NCBI RefSeq assembly: GCF_011455495.1
Contig: NZ_CP015029.1
Coordinates: forward strand, 1,178,740-1,242,739
Direction: 5' to 3'
Length of the DNA: 64,000 bases
Source: Frederiksenia canicola
GTDB taxonomy: Bacteria > Pseudomonadota > Gammaproteobacteria > Enterobacterales > Pasteurellaceae
The position numbers and the translations under genes are program-made. Shown here piece after piece: positions 8,560 through 19,969 of the stretch (the stretch's first letter is position 1; each line of letters begins with the position of its first letter). The notes under the pieces were generated by a model. The model did not search any database, was not told where the DNA came from, and saw nothing but the letters and a program-made list of their open reading frames with translations.

Positions 8560-9615
8560 ATGTTACAAATTTCGGTGCAACAACAGCTTGGCGACTTGCG
8601 TTTATCTGTGGATGTTGAGATTGCGAACCAAGGCGTGACGGCGATTTTTGGCAAGTCGGGAGCGGGGAAGTCGAGTTTAATCAACTTGGTTGCGGGGCTT
8701 TCTACCGCTCAAACAGGGCGAATTTTACTCAATAATCGAGTATTATTCGATAGCCAACAACGCATCAATTTGCCGCCTGAAAAACGCAAAGTGGGCTATG
8801 TATTTCAAGAACCACGCCTATTCCCCCATTATCGTGTTGAGAAAAATCTCAACTATGGCCGCAAGCGGTCAGATCCTGCCTATTTTTTGCAAATTGTTGA
8901 ACTGCTTGGCATTGGGCATCTGCTTGAACGTTTCCCAAATAGTTTGTCAGGCGGGGAAAAACAGCGAGTGGCAATTGGGCGAGCGTTACTGTCTGAACCC
9001 GATATTTTATTGATGGACGAACCTTTGTCCGCCCTTGATCTTCCTCGTAAAAAAGAGTTGCTTGATTTTCTCAGTCAACTGGCGAAAAACGTGCAGATCC
9101 CGATTTTGTACGTCAGCCACAGTCTTGATGAAGTCGTACGCTTGGCGGACAGGCTATTGCTGCTCGACAACGGGAAAGTCGCTGCGTTTGATCGGGTAGA
9201 AGCGGTCTGGAATAGCCCCGCTTTTGCGGATTGGCAGCCCGACTCGCAGCAAGTTAGCCTACTTGAATTACCGATTGTTGCGGAACAGTCGGCTTATCAA
9301 ATGTTGGGGTTAGGCATTGGCGGGCAGCAGATTTGGATTAATCAGCAGTCCCGTTATCAGCTCGGCGATAGACTACGGATCACAATCGCCAGCCGAGATG
9401 TGTCACTCACCAAAAATAAACCTGAGCAAACGTCAATCCGCAATATTTTGCATGGCTCAATTTGCAAAATTTCCCGTAAATCTGACCGCTTGGATCTCGC
9501 TATTCAAGTTGCTGACCAGCAAATCTGGGCAAGTATTAGCCCATGGTCTTTTGATGAATTACAGCTTGCTGTCGGGCAACTAATTTATCTGCAAATCAAA
9601 AGCGTATCAATTTAG
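8560..9615 (+). CDS. modC: molybdate ABC transporter ATP-binding protein
   Basis: ATPase of the molybdate importer (351 residues). Walker A GKSGAGKS is at 31-38, signature LSGGE at 129-133 and Walker B ILLMDE at 149-154, followed by YVSHSLDEVVRLADR. The last 130 residues form a C-terminal Mop/TOBE regulatory domain (SIRNILHGSICKI to WASISPWSFDEL). A GTG at 8554 is possible, but the ATG at 8560 with AGGT just before it matches the family start (MLQISV, compare MLELNF in E. coli). modABC forms one operon. Confidence 0.95.
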   Translation: MLQISVQQQLGDLRLSVDVEIANQGVTAIFGKSGAGKSSLINLVAGLSTAQTGRILLNNRVLFDSQQRINLPPEKRKVGYVFQEPRLFPHYRVEKNLNYGRKRSDPAYFLQIVELLGIGHLLERFPNSLSGGEKQRVAIGRALLSEPDILLMDEPLSALDLPRKKELLDFLSQLAKNVQIPILYVSHSLDEVVRLADRLLLLDNGKVAAFDRVEAVWNSPAFADWQPDSQQVSLLELPIVAEQSAYQMLGLGIGGQQIWINQQSRYQLGDRLRITIASRDVSLTKNKPEQTSIRNILHGSICKISRKSDRLDLAIQVADQQIWASISPWSFDELQLAVGQLIYLQIKSVSI

Positions 9616-9646
9616 CCGATTTTTTCAGCGAGTGACCAACAAAAAT

Positions 9647-9674
9647 GGCAGAAAGATAGCTTTTCCTGCCTTTT
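9647..9674 (+). terminator. weak terminator after modC
   Basis: GGCAG (9647) and CTGCC (9666) can pair, extended by AAAG against CTTT with a bulge, followed by TTTT. It lies 30 bases past the modC stop and before the tRNA promoter. Confidence 0.4.
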
Positions 9675-9679
9675 CTCGT

Positions 9680-9685
9680 TATAAT
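9680..9685 (+). promoter_or_regulatory. -10 element of the tRNA promoter
   Basis: A perfect TATAAT lies 42 bases before the tRNA and is followed by CCTGCGCG, the GC-rich discriminator typical of stable-RNA promoters under stringent control. I see no good -35 box. Confidence 0.5.
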
Positions 9686-9727
9686 CCTGCGCGTTTTTCA
9701 TTTCTTAAATGCATCTTGCATTCCAAT

Positions 9728-9804
9728 CCCCCCTTAGCTCAGTCGGTTAGAGCAGGCGACTCATAATCGCTTGGTCACTGGTTCAAGTCCGGTAGGGGGG
9801 ACCA
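9728..9804 (+). tRNA. tRNA with CAU anticodon, probably tRNA-Ile2 (lysidine-modified)
   Basis: A 77-base cloverleaf with encoded CCA. The acceptor stem CCCCCCT pairs with AGGGGGG, the D arm is GCTC/GAGC, the anticodon arm GGCGA-CTCATAA-TCGCT has CAT at 9762-9764, and the T arm is ACTGG-TTCAAGT-CCGGT. Except for the first bases of the acceptor stem it matches E. coli ileX-type tRNA-Ile2 almost base for base, not initiator or elongator tRNA-Met. The wobble C is then expected to become lysidine (TilS) and read AUA. Automatic annotation may call it tRNA-Met. Confidence 0.9.
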
Positions 9805-11147
<1,343 letters not shown>

Positions 11148-11169
11148 TCTAAATTGATAGATTAAATGC

Positions 11170-11198
11170 AAAACGCCACTCAGTGAGTGGCGTTTTTT
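11170..11198 (+). terminator. rho-independent terminator of gapA
   Basis: ACGCCACTC (11173-11181) and GAGTGGCGT (11185-11193) form a perfect nine-pair stem with a three-base loop, followed by six T. Confidence 0.93.
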
Positions 11199-11204
11199 GT
11201 GCTT

Positions 11205-11262
11205 ACAAGCGGTCAGATTCGAAGAACATTTTGCAAATTTTTTGTCGGAACTGACCGCTTGT
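11205..11262. terminator. inverted uptake-sequence pair between gapA and dxr
   Basis: ACAAGCGGTCAG at 11205 and CTGACCGCTTGT ending at 11262 are exact reverse complements flanking a loop with TTTTGCAAATTTTTTG. The pair sits two bases from the dxr stop, between convergent genes, and could stop transcription from either side. Confidence 0.6.
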
Positions 11263-11264
11263 CA

Positions 11265-12455
11265 CTAGAATTGTAAGATAGCTTGCTTAGCCAATTCTCT
11301 CGCTAATTTGTCGATATGCAACACATCAGCAATTTCTCGAATGGCAATTGGAGCGATATTTTCGACCACGCTGCGATTGACTCCCACAATATCCGTAAAA
11401 CGAATTTGCTCATTTAAAAAGGCTTCAACAGCAATTTCATTTGCGGCATTCATTGCAGTGGTCGCATATTGCCCCGCAGTGAAGGCATCAATCGCTAATT
11501 TTAAATTCGGATAGCGAGCGAAATCGGGTTCGATAAAGGTCAGCTCTTTCAACTTGAAGAAATCAAGGGGAGCAACACCTGCGTTGATGCGGTTTGGGTA
11601 CGCTATGGTGTGTGCGATTGGTGTTCGCATATCAGGATTGCCCATTTGTGCCAGCACGCTGCCGTCAATGTAACGCACCATCGAGTGAATGATCGATTGA
11701 GGGTGAATGATGATCTCCATTTCGTCCGCCGTGGCATTAAATAGCCAGCGGGCTTCGATATATTCTAAACCTTTATTCATCATTGTGGCGGAATCGACGG
11801 AAATTTTACGCCCCATTGACCAGTTTGGGTGAGCGACTGCTTGGGCGGGCGTGATTGTTGAAAATTCATCTAGCGGTTTAGTACGGAAAGGTCCCCCCGA
11901 ACCTGTCAAAATAATTTTGCTGATACCAAGCTGAGCAAGTGGGCAGAAGCCGACTTGATTTTGTGCTTCAACAGGCAGTGATTGAAAAATTGCATTGTGT
12001 TCGCTATCGACAGGTAATAACTTCGCCCCTGATTTTTTGGCTTCATCAATAAATAGCTGACCGCAAGTGACAAGCGATTCTTTATTCGCCAGTAGCACTT
12101 GCTTGCCTGCTTTGACGGCAGAAAGAGTTGGTAACAGCCCAGCAGCGCCAACAATTGCCGCCATCACTTGATCGACTTCAGGGTGTGCCGCTAACTCACA
12201 AATTGCTTGCTGACCGCTCACCACTTCTGTTGGCAAATTGAGCGAGCGTAAATTTTCCGCTAATTGTTGAGCTGCGGTTGCATTTTCTAAGGCTGCAAAA
12301 CGTGGATGAAAACGTTGGCATTGCGCTGTCATCAACGCTACATTTTTCCCACCAACTAACGCAAAGGCTTGATATTGCTCAGGATTGTGTTCAATCACCG
12401 ATAAGGTGCTAGTCCCAATTGAGCCTGTTGAACCTAAAATTACTAATTTTTTCAT
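11265..12455 (-). CDS. dxr: 1-deoxy-D-xylulose 5-phosphate reductoisomerase
   Basis: Second enzyme of the MEP isoprenoid pathway; makes 2-C-methyl-D-erythritol 4-phosphate with NADPH and a divalent metal. The 396-residue protein starts with the nucleotide-binding [15 protein letters not shown] (4-18). Family motifs are [25 protein letters not shown] (metal and substrate), LTGSGGPFR and [18 protein letters not shown]. The ATG is preceded by AAAAGGAATAAC. Its usual neighbours (frr, uppS, cdsA) are absent, so it appears to be a single transcription unit here. Confidence 0.97.
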   Translation of the reverse strand: MKKLVILGSTGSIGTSTLSVIEHNPEQYQAFALVGGKNVALMTAQCQRFHPRFAALENATAAQQLAENLRSLNLPTEVVSGQQAICELAAHPEVDQVMAAIVGAAGLLPTLSAVKAGKQVLLANKESLVTCGQLFIDEAKKSGAKLLPVDSEHNAIFQSLPVEAQNQVGFCPLAQLGISKIILTGSGGPFRTKPLDEFSTITPAQAVAHPNWSMGRKISVDSATMMNKGLEYIEARWLFNATADEMEIIIHPQSIIHSMVRYIDGSVLAQMGNPDMRTPIAHTIAYPNRINAGVAPLDFFKLKELTFIEPDFARYPNLKLAIDAFTAGQYATTAMNAANEIAVEAFLNEQIRFTDIVGVNRSVVENIAPIAIREIADVLHIDKLARELAKQAILQF

Positions 12456-12535
12456 GTTATTCCTTTTACTATTGCTGGCGGATTAAGTGCCCACCCGTTA
12501 CATATTGCAACATATAATTTAAATTTTATTTCTTG

Positions 12536-14737
12536 TTAGTTCGACAGCCGCTTCGCTTCAATCACATCGTCTAACTGCAAAAGGCGAGCAGTGAGTTTGC
12601 TGAGTAATTGGATATTATTCAGTTCGATTTCTACATCCATTGTTGCGATACCTCGCTTGGTATCGGTACGGCTAGAAACACCAAGCACGTTCACTTTTTC
12701 ATTTGCCATAATGCCGCTCACATCACGCAATAAGCCATTGCGGTCGTTAGCGATAATTCGAATCACAAGGCTGAAGCCAGTAGCGTAGGTTTCGCCCCAT
12801 TCGGCTTCGACTACCCGTTCTGGACTGTTGCTTTGCAGCTCAAACAGCTGCTCGCAGTCGGATCGGTGAATAGAAATCCCTCGCCCTTGGGTGATATAAC
12901 CCACAATGTCATCTCCAGGGATCGGTTGGCAACAACGGGCGATGTGGTGCATTAAGTTGCCCACACCCTCCACCACCACAAAGCCTTTTTTCTGTTTCGG
13001 AGCGTTTTGGGCTTTGTGGGCGACCTGTTTTAAAATCGCTTCATCGGCTTGTTCTGCGGTCGGCTTGATCAGCTTGGTTTGCAAGTAGTGCGAAAGCGGG
13101 CTTAACCGGATATCGCCGCCGCCAATGCCTGCGTAGAGATCATCTAGCTGTTTTAAGTTGTAACGTGGCAGAGCGTATTCTTCGATCTGTTTTTGGGTGA
13201 AATTGAATTTCGCCATTTCCGCTTCAAGCATCTCCTTGCCAAGTGGGATATTTTTCTCACGATCTAACTTTTTGAACCATGCCACCACTTTCGAGCGGGC
13301 TTTTGGCGTGTTGATAAACCCTTGGTTTTGGTTCAGCCAATCACGGCTTGGATTGGGATTCTTCTGGGTGATGATTTCCACCTGATCGCCCATTTGGAGT
13401 TGATAAGTGAATGGCACAATTTTGCCTGCCACTTTTGCCCCAATGCAGCGGTGTCCAATTTCACTGTGGATTGCATACGCGAAATCCAGCGGGGTTGCTC
13501 CTTTGGCGAGATCGACCACTTCGCCCTTCGGTGTAAACACATAAACCCGATCGTCAAACACTTGTGAACGCATTTCCGCCACCATATCGCCTGAGTCAGC
13601 AATATCTTTTTGCCAATCAAGCAACTTACGTAACCACGTGATTTTTTCTTCGTAGCCAGAACGCCCCGCCGCTGTCCCTTCTTTATATTTCCAGTGGGCT
13701 GCCACGCCAAGTTCGGCATCATCGTGCATTTTCTGGGTTCGGATTTGCACTTCGATCGCTTTCTCGCCTTCGCCTAGCACAACGGTATGGATTGATTGAT
13801 AGCCATTCGGCTTGGGATTGGAAATGTAGTCGTCAAAATGCTCAGGCAAATGACGATATTGGGTATGTACAATGCCGAGAGCGGTATAGCAATCTTCCAA
13901 AGTAGGTACAATCACTCGCACCGCTCGTACATCGAATAACTGATTGAATTTCAGATGCTTTTTCTGCATCTTTTTCCAAATGCTGTAAATATGTTTTGGG
14001 CGACCGTAAACCTGCACTTCGGTAAGCTGTTCCTTTAAACAAGCGGTCAGATCAAACACAAAATTTGCAATATATTGCTCTCGATCTAAACGGCGTTCAC
14101 CGAGATCATATTTGGCGATTTGGCGGTAATCCTGTGGGCGTAAAATGCGGAAGCAGTAATCTTCCAGCTCCCATTTGAGCTGCCCGATGCCCAAACGGTT
14201 TGCAAGTGGAGCATAGATGTGCGAACACTCTTTGGCAGCAAGCACCAGATCTTCTTCGCTACGGCTGACATCTCGTAAATAGACGATTCGCTCCGCCAAT
14301 TTGATCACGACACAGCGGAAATCGTCTACCATCGCCAGCAGCATTCGGCGAATATTGTCGATTTGCACATCGGAAGCATGGCTGGCGTTGAGTTGGCGGA
14401 CGTTGTCCATTTCCAATACGCCTTTGACTAAGTTCTTGATTGAGTTGCCGAATTTTTCTTTGACATCGGCAAGATCGATAATGTGATTTTTGACTAAGGG
14501 GAAGAGTAGCGCCGCGACGAGACTTTCATCATCCATACTTAAACTGTGCAAAATTTCAACCATTTCAACACCCGACCAAATCAGGTGGAACTGCTCAGTA
14601 TCAAGTTTTTCTTGGACATAACGCCAGGCAACCAGAAGTTGATCGAATGTAATTGGTGGCATTTGCAAACCCGCACTCCAACTTGCCAACTCAAAATTGT
14701 TAGGATCAAGCAGGTGTGAATGACGAATTGCAACCAT
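12536..14737 (-). CDS. relA: GTP pyrophosphokinase (stringent response)
   Basis: Ribosome-associated (p)ppGpp synthetase; 733 residues against about 744 in E. coli. The hydrolase domain is degenerate (AALLFPLVKNHI replaces the metal-binding HD motif), which marks RelA rather than SpoT. The synthetase domain has YGRPKHIYSIWKKMQKK, FDVRAVRVIV and NPKPNGYQSIHT. TGS (VYVFTPKGEVVDLAKGATPL), zinc-finger-like (HHIARCCQPIPGDDIVG) and ACT domains follow. The ATG at 14737 with GGAGGAATTT upstream was chosen over a longer frame reaching 14860. The family's EXDD signature reads HFDD here. An uptake sequence lies inside at 14039-14047. Confidence 0.96.
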   Translation of the reverse strand: MVAIRHSHLLDPNNFELASWSAGLQMPPITFDQLLVAWRYVQEKLDTEQFHLIWSGVEMVEILHSLSMDDESLVAALLFPLVKNHIIDLADVKEKFGNSIKNLVKGVLEMDNVRQLNASHASDVQIDNIRRMLLAMVDDFRCVVIKLAERIVYLRDVSRSEEDLVLAAKECSHIYAPLANRLGIGQLKWELEDYCFRILRPQDYRQIAKYDLGERRLDREQYIANFVFDLTACLKEQLTEVQVYGRPKHIYSIWKKMQKKHLKFNQLFDVRAVRVIVPTLEDCYTALGIVHTQYRHLPEHFDDYISNPKPNGYQSIHTVVLGEGEKAIEVQIRTQKMHDDAELGVAAHWKYKEGTAAGRSGYEEKITWLRKLLDWQKDIADSGDMVAEMRSQVFDDRVYVFTPKGEVVDLAKGATPLDFAYAIHSEIGHRCIGAKVAGKIVPFTYQLQMGDQVEIITQKNPNPSRDWLNQNQGFINTPKARSKVVAWFKKLDREKNIPLGKEMLEAEMAKFNFTQKQIEEYALPRYNLKQLDDLYAGIGGGDIRLSPLSHYLQTKLIKPTAEQADEAILKQVAHKAQNAPKQKKGFVVVEGVGNLMHHIARCCQPIPGDDIVGYITQGRGISIHRSDCEQLFELQSNSPERVVEAEWGETYATGFSLVIRIIANDRNGLLRDVSGIMANEKVNVLGVSSRTDTKRGIATMDVEIELNNIQLLSKLTARLLQLDDVIEAKRLSN

Positions 14738-15010
14738 AAATTCCTCCAGAAAAACGTAGGTCAATGGCTTTTTAACCCAGTCTATTAATGACAAAAAAGG
14801 AGGTTTATTATAGCGGAAAACATTTGAAAAGGGGGCGGATTTCTTCGTCTTAAAAAGCATCGCTGATCAATTGCAAAAAATGTCTCGGAACTGACCGCTT
14901 GCATTTTGCGATAAGTCAAACCTATCAAGACAATCATTTGCACCACGGGAAGCGATTGATTAGAATAGCCAACTTTACGAGTTGAGCTCGTTTTCTTTTT
15001 GTGGGTAGCA

Positions 15011-16318
15011 ATGACAATTTTAGCATTAGGCATCAATCATAAAACGGCATCGGTGAATTTGCGAGAAAAAGTGGCATTTGTGGAAGACAAACGCCAACAG
15101 GCTCTTGAACAAATTCGCGCGCAAGGACTTGCCGAAAGTGTCGTCATTCTTTCTACCTGTAACCGCACCGAACTCTATTTTCACCAGCCCGATGTCCCAC
15201 CGCAAGAAGATCACCCCGATAACCAAGCGTGGCGGGCACAATGTACCGAGTGGTTTGAAAACATTCATCATCTCGAACACGATGAACTCGAAAACAGTCT
15301 CTATTTCAAACAGAATATGGACGCTGCTCGTCATTTGATGAGTGTGGCGTGCGGGTTAGATTCATTGATTTTGGGTGAGCCACAAATTTTGGGGCAAGTA
15401 AAACAAGCCTATCAAGACAGCGAAATTTTCTACCAAGCCCAAGGCGAGACAATGTCCACTAACCTTTCTCGTCTCTTCCAAAAAACCTTTGCCACGGCGA
15501 AACGGGTGCGTTCTGAAACAGAAATCGGCAGCTCGGCCGTGTCGGTCGCCTATGCCGCTTGTGGCTTAGCTCGCCAAATTTTCGATAATTTTGACAAACT
15601 ACGTTTTCTGTTGGTCGGGGCGGGCGAAACCATTGAACTGGTCGCTCGTTATTTGGTACAGCACGGGGCGAAGAACATGATGGTCGCCAACCGTACTCAC
15701 GTGCGTGCAGAAATGATGGCAGAGCGAGTCGGGCATCCGATGCAAATTTTATCCTTAAGTGCATTGCAGCTCGGTCTAAACCAAGCTGATGTCGTGATTA
15801 GTTCAACGGGTAGCCCTGACCTATTGATTAGCAAAGAGATGGTCGAAGCTGCCCAAAAGGAACGCCGCTATGCTCCGATGTTACTGATTGATATTGCCGT
15901 ACCACGTGATATTGATGAAAAGGCAGGTGAGTTAGATAGTGTCTATTCATATAGCGTGGATGATTTACAACATATTATCGAGCAAAATCTTGCTCAGCGT
16001 CAGCAAGCGGCCGAACAAGCGAAAGAGATTGTTGTTGAAGAGGCGAAAGATTTCTTTGTATGGCTGAAGCAGCAACAGTCGAGTAATTTGATTAAGCACT
16101 ATCGCCAAAATGCGGAAGCCATTCGTTTAGAACTGCTTGAAAAAGCGATGAACGCTTTGCAACAAGGGCAAGATAGTGAGAAAGTGCTGAATGAATTAAG
16201 TTATAAACTCACTAACCAACTGCTCCATGTTCCAACTCAAACACTACAGTCATTAGCTAAAGACGGAAATGTGAAAGGCTTACAACGTTTTTCACAGGCA
16301 TTAAAGTTAGAAGCGTGA
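15011..16318 (+). CDS. hemA: glutamyl-tRNA reductase
   Basis: First committed step of tetrapyrrole synthesis in the C5 pathway: reduces glutamyl-tRNA to glutamate-1-semialdehyde with NADPH. It has 435 residues. The nucleophile Cys50 is in [13 protein letters not shown], and [17 protein letters not shown] and AAVSVAYAA-like [13 protein letters not shown] are typical. The NADPH domain begins at [16 protein letters not shown], and a C-terminal helical dimerisation region ends the protein. ATG 15011 gives [13 protein letters not shown], the canonical N-terminus; a TTG at 14999 was rejected. It is divergent from relA across 273 bases that hold no gene. Confidence 0.97.
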   Translation: MTILALGINHKTASVNLREKVAFVEDKRQQALEQIRAQGLAESVVILSTCNRTELYFHQPDVPPQEDHPDNQAWRAQCTEWFENIHHLEHDELENSLYFKQNMDAARHLMSVACGLDSLILGEPQILGQVKQAYQDSEIFYQAQGETMSTNLSRLFQKTFATAKRVRSETEIGSSAVSVAYAACGLARQIFDNFDKLRFLLVGAGETIELVARYLVQHGAKNMMVANRTHVRAEMMAERVGHPMQILSLSALQLGLNQADVVISSTGSPDLLISKEMVEAAQKERRYAPMLLIDIAVPRDIDEKAGELDSVYSYSVDDLQHIIEQNLAQRQQAAEQAKEIVVEEAKDFFVWLKQQQSSNLIKHYRQNAEAIRLELLEKAMNALQQGQDSEKVLNELSYKLTNQLLHVPTQTLQSLAKDGNVKGLQRFSQALKLEA

Positions 16319-16360
16319 TTTGCAAAACTTTTGAAGGATCTGACCGCTTGTTGCAATAAA

Positions 16361-16390
16361 AAAACCGTTCCAATGGAACGGTTTTTTTTA
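16361..16390. terminator. bidirectional terminator between hemA and the opp operon
   Basis: AACCGTTCC (16363-16371) and GGAACGGTT (16375-16383) form a nine-pair stem with loop AAT, flanked by an A-run before and a T-run after. It can therefore stop both hemA and the convergent opp operon. An uptake sequence in reverse orientation (16343-16351) precedes it. Confidence 0.9.
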
Positions 16391-16394
16391 TGGG

Positions 16395-17990
16395 TTAGAG
16401 ATTGGAGGCTTCGATCAAGCGTTTGGTATATGGATCTTGCGGATTTTCGAAGATCTGATTTACATCACCGCTTTCTACCACATCGCCTTTGCTCATTACC
16501 ATGACACGATCACTTAATGCCCGCACAACGGCCAAGTCGTGGCTGATGAAGATATAGCTCAAACCATATTTCTTCTGTAAGTTGGTTAATAGCTCAATCA
16601 CAGTGATTTGGGTTGAGCGGTCAAGGGCAGAAGTTGGCTCGTCGAGCATGACAAATTTCGGCTCTAAAATGATCGCACGAGCAATCGCAATCCGTTGGCG
16701 TTGTCCACCAGAGAATTCGTGCGGGTAGCGGTTGATCATAGATGGAGATAAATTCACTTCCTCCAACATTTTCATCACTTTTTGACGGCGTTCTTCTTTG
16801 CTCATATTCGGATAATGCACCGAGAGCCCTTCGCCGATAATTTCACCGACGGTTAAACGTGGCGAAAGTGAATTGAATGGGTCTTGGAATACCATTTGCA
16901 TATCTTTTTTCAACGCTTTCAACTCTGCTTTGCTGAGTGTGTCGAAAGATTGTCCATTGAATTGCAATTTGCCACGGTATTCCAAAATTTGCATAATCGC
17001 ACGGCCAAGGGTTGATTTGCCAGAACCTGATTCACCTACGATACCGAGAGTTTCGCCTACTTTTAAATGCAAGGAAATATCTTTTACCGCATTGAACACT
17101 TTTTTAGGTTTGCCGAATAAGCTGCGTTTTAGTACATAGTCTACGCTGATGTTATCAGCAGTAATGATATTTGCTGCATCATCTGCTGGCGGATTTTTGA
17201 GATTATCTGGAATTGGGGTAAGCAATTCAATGGTGTATGGATGTTGCGGTTTGGTAAAGACCTGTTCGGTTTCGCCTCGCTCGATGATTTCACCATATTG
17301 CATGACACAGACATAATCGCTGTATTTATGCACTAAACGTAAGTCGTGAGAAATCAGGATAATCGCCATTCCCATATCTTCTTGCAATTCGTGCATTAAA
17401 TCCAAAATTTCCGCCTGAGTTGTTACGTCAAGGGCGGTGGTTGGCTCATCGGCAATCAATAAATCAGGTTTATTGATGATCGCCATTGCGATCATAATCC
17501 GTTGTAACTGACCGCCGGAAAACTCGTGAGGGTAGCATTTGAGTTTTTTCTCTGCATCAGGAATTTTTACTTTTTGCAGCATTTCAAGGGTCAGTTTATC
17601 TAATTCGGCTTGGCTGATTTGCGGATTGTGGGTGCTAACCGCTTCCGCCACTTGCTCTCCGATAGGCATAAACGGGTTGAGCGAGGTCATTGGCTCTTGG
17701 AAGATCATCGCCACACGATCGCCACGCAGCTCACGCAACTGTGCTTCATTTAGTGACAAAATCTCTTTTTCTTCAAAGACGATAGACGAGTTTTTGCCGT
17801 AGCTCGTGATATTGTTTGGTAACAACTGCATAATCGCCATTGAAGTGACCGATTTTCCTGAGCCTGATTCACCCACAATCGCTAATGTTTGCCCTTTTTC
17901 AATACTGAAAGAGACATCACGCACTGCATGAACAATTTGTTCGTCAGTTTTGAGAAAAACATCTAAATTTTTTACATCTAATAATTTCAT
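16395..17990 (-). CDS. oligopeptide ABC transporter, fused double ATPase (OppD-OppF/YejF type)
   Basis: One 531-residue protein with two complete ABC domains. The first has GESGSGKS at 40-47, FSGGQLQRI and [12 protein letters not shown]. The second has a repeated GESGSGKST near 315, FSGGQRQRI and [12 protein letters not shown]. Each ends with the oligopeptide-type tail ([16 protein letters not shown]). Length and layout match YejF of E. coli (about 529 residues) rather than separate OppD (about 337) and OppF (about 334). It is the last gene of the opp operon, 11 bases after oppC, with AGGAAGGA before its ATG. It presumably drives OppBC. Confidence 0.9.
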   Translation of the reverse strand: MKLLDVKNLDVFLKTDEQIVHAVRDVSFSIEKGQTLAIVGESGSGKSVTSMAIMQLLPNNITSYGKNSSIVFEEKEILSLNEAQLRELRGDRVAMIFQEPMTSLNPFMPIGEQVAEAVSTHNPQISQAELDKLTLEMLQKVKIPDAEKKLKCYPHEFSGGQLQRIMIAMAIINKPDLLIADEPTTALDVTTQAEILDLMHELQEDMGMAIILISHDLRLVHKYSDYVCVMQYGEIIERGETEQVFTKPQHPYTIELLTPIPDNLKNPPADDAANIITADNISVDYVLKRSLFGKPKKVFNAVKDISLHLKVGETLGIVGESGSGKSTLGRAIMQILEYRGKLQFNGQSFDTLSKAELKALKKDMQMVFQDPFNSLSPRLTVGEIIGEGLSVHYPNMSKEERRQKVMKMLEEVNLSPSMINRYPHEFSGGQRQRIAIARAIILEPKFVMLDEPTSALDRSTQITVIELLTNLQKKYGLSYIFISHDLAVVRALSDRVMVMSKGDVVESGDVNQIFENPQDPYTKRLIEASNL

Positions 17991-18001
17991 TGGGTTCCTT
18001 C

Positions 18002-18925
18002 CTATTTATCTTTTGGATCGAGAGCGTCACGTAAGCCATCACCGATAAAGTTAAAACAGAACAGGGTTAAACACAGGAAAAATGCTGGGAATGCAAGCAA
18101 CCAAGGGGATGTTTCCATTTGTGCTGCGCCGTCACTTAACAATGCTCCCCAACTACTCATTGGTTCCTGTGTCCCTAAACCTAAGAAACTCAAGAAAGAT
18201 TCAAACAAAATCAAAGCAGGCACTTCCAAAGAAGCGTAAACCACTACAATACCTAATACGTTTGGTACGATATGTTTCCAAATGATTTGGCGACGTGGTA
18301 CACCGCTCACGATTGCGGCTTCCACAAACTCTTTGTTTTTTAAACTCAAGGTTTGACCTCGCACGATACGAGCTAACCCCAGCCACGCAATCATCCCGAT
18401 TGCGACGAAAATCAAGAAAATGTTTTGTCCGAAGAAGGTTACGAGCAAAATCACGAAGAACATAAATGGGAATGAACCGAGAATTTCGATTAAACGCATC
18501 ATAACCATATCCACTTTGCCACCTAAGTAGCCAGAAATTGCACCGTAGATTGTGCCGATCACCACAGCAATTAATGCCCCTGCGATCCCTACCATTAATG
18601 AAATTCGTCCACCGATTGCAATACGTACCAATAAGTCACGTCCAGATGCGTCAGTACCGAAATAGTGCATTGATTCAGCATCAGGTGCCATACTCATCAT
18701 ATTCCAATCGGTATCTTCATAGGTAAATGGCATTAACATAGGGGCGAAGGTGATAAATAACACTACGCAGAATAAAATGATTAAACTGGCAACCGCCGCT
18801 TTGTTACGGAAGAAACGACGACGAGCATCTTGCCAGAGACTACGACCTTCAACGGCTGCTTCCGTTGCTTGAGCGACAAAATTTTCTGCCGCTTCTTGAG
18901 ATTTTTTACTATTAACTAACATCAC
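18002..18925 (-). CDS. oppC: oligopeptide ABC transporter permease OppC
   Basis: Inner-membrane subunit, 307 residues with about six transmembrane helices. It is very close to E. coli OppC: EGRSLWQDARRRFFRNKAAV near the N-terminus, HYFGTDASGRDLLVRIAIGGRISLM, the coupling loop EAAIVSGVPRRQIIWKHIVPN and the end FNFIGDGLRDALDPKDK. The start could be either of two adjacent ATG codons. It lies seven bases after oppB and directly before the fused ATPase. Confidence 0.96.
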   Translation of the reverse strand: MMLVNSKKSQEAAENFVAQATEAAVEGRSLWQDARRRFFRNKAAVASLIILFCVVLFITFAPMLMPFTYEDTDWNMMSMAPDAESMHYFGTDASGRDLLVRIAIGGRISLMVGIAGALIAVVIGTIYGAISGYLGGKVDMVMMRLIEILGSFPFMFFVILLVTFFGQNIFLIFVAIGMIAWLGLARIVRGQTLSLKNKEFVEAAIVSGVPRRQIIWKHIVPNVLGIVVVYASLEVPALILFESFLSFLGLGTQEPMSSWGALLSDGAAQMETSPWLLAFPAFFLCLTLFCFNFIGDGLRDALDPKDK

Positions 18926-18932
18926 ACGCTCC

Positions 18933-19856
18933 TTATGAATAACGAATCTTCGGATCGATTACGGCATAGAGAATATCGACTACCGCATTGAAGAAGATTG
19001 TTAATGAACCCACGAGAATGGTTAAGCTTAACACTAAGGAATAGTCACGGTTTAACGCACCATTCACGAAAAGCTGACCGATACCTGGTAAGCCAAATAC
19101 GCTTTCGATAACCATTGAGCCCGTGATAATTCCCACAAATGCAGGACCTAAATAGGTAATCACAGGCAACAATGCTGGGCGTAGAGCATGTTTGAAAATA
19201 ATTTTACGCATTGGTAAGCCTTTAGCTTTGGCCGTACGAATAAAGTTAGAATGTAACACTTCGATCATTGAACCACGAGTGATACGTGAAATCCCTGCCA
19301 CATAACCGATTGTCAATGAAAGCACAGGCAACACCATATAATAGATCTGACCACCGTTCCAGCCACCTGCTGGCAACCATTTGAGATAGATCGCAAAGAA
19401 AAGTACGAGAAGTGGGGCGAAAACGAAACTTGGCATAATGACGCCTGTCATCGCGAATGACATCACGATATAGTCCCACCTACTATTTTGTTTCAAGGCA
19501 GCAAAAGTCCCCGCACAAATACCAATTGTCACAGCAAATAGAAATGCCACAATCCCAAGTTTGAATGAAACGGGAAACGCTGAAGCAATTAAGTCGTTTA
19601 CGGTTTGGTCTTTATATTTGAAAGATGGACCAAAATCGCCTTGTGAAAGATTTTTCAAATAGATGAAATACTGCTTATAAAGCGGTTCATTTAAGTGATA
19701 TTTCGCTTCAATGTTCGCCATTACTTCTGGCGGATACGCACGTTCCGAGGTAAATGGGCTACCTGGGGCAAGCCGCATTAAAAAGAAAGAAAAGGTAATT
19801 AGAATAAACAACGTTGGAATCGCTTCCATTATTCTTTTTACAATAAATTTCAACAT
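18933..19856 (-). CDS. oppB: oligopeptide ABC transporter permease OppB
   Basis: Inner-membrane subunit of 307 residues. MLKFIVKRIMEAIPTLFILIT is the canonical OppB N-terminus and sets the start at 19856, with GGAG nine bases upstream; the frame extends to 19877 without support. Family segments include MRLAPGSPFTSERAYPPEVM, SFKYKDQTVNDLI, the coupling loop RTAKAKGLPMRKIIFKHALRPA and the end LYAVIDPKIRYS. A large uptake-sequence hairpin separates it from oppA, as expected where the binding protein is made in excess. Confidence 0.96.
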   Translation of the reverse strand: MLKFIVKRIMEAIPTLFILITFSFFLMRLAPGSPFTSERAYPPEVMANIEAKYHLNEPLYKQYFIYLKNLSQGDFGPSFKYKDQTVNDLIASAFPVSFKLGIVAFLFAVTIGICAGTFAALKQNSRWDYIVMSFAMTGVIMPSFVFAPLLVLFFAIYLKWLPAGGWNGGQIYYMVLPVLSLTIGYVAGISRITRGSMIEVLHSNFIRTAKAKGLPMRKIIFKHALRPALLPVITYLGPAFVGIITGSMVIESVFGLPGIGQLFVNGALNRDYSLVLSLTILVGSLTIFFNAVVDILYAVIDPKIRYS

Positions 19857-19891
19857 TGGCAAATTCTCCAAATCCACACGAAAAAAAGAAA

Positions 19892-19964
19892 AGCAAGCGG
19901 TCAGATCGCCTCATTTTTTTGCCAATGTCCATATGCAAATTTTTGAGATGATCCGACCGCTTGT
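19892..19964 (-). terminator. intercistronic hairpin between oppA and oppB
   Basis: The arms 19892-19913 and 19944-19964 are reverse complements with about four mismatches (core CAAGCGGTC, GATC, CTCA), built from two facing uptake sequences around a loop of about 30 bases. No T-run follows on the minus strand. It is probably a processing or partial-termination site that raises oppA mRNA over oppBC. Confidence 0.6.
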
Positions 19965-19969
19965 AGAGA

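Noticed and set aside
9728-9804. tRNA-Met reading of the CAU tRNA
   Set aside because: Body sequence follows E. coli tRNA-Ile2 nearly base for base; elongator and initiator tRNA-Met differ in D arm and anticodon stem.
16395-17990. Assembly fusion of two ATPase genes
   Set aside because: The join is in frame with a natural linker, and 531 residues matches the known fused YejF-type family, so a true single gene is more likely.
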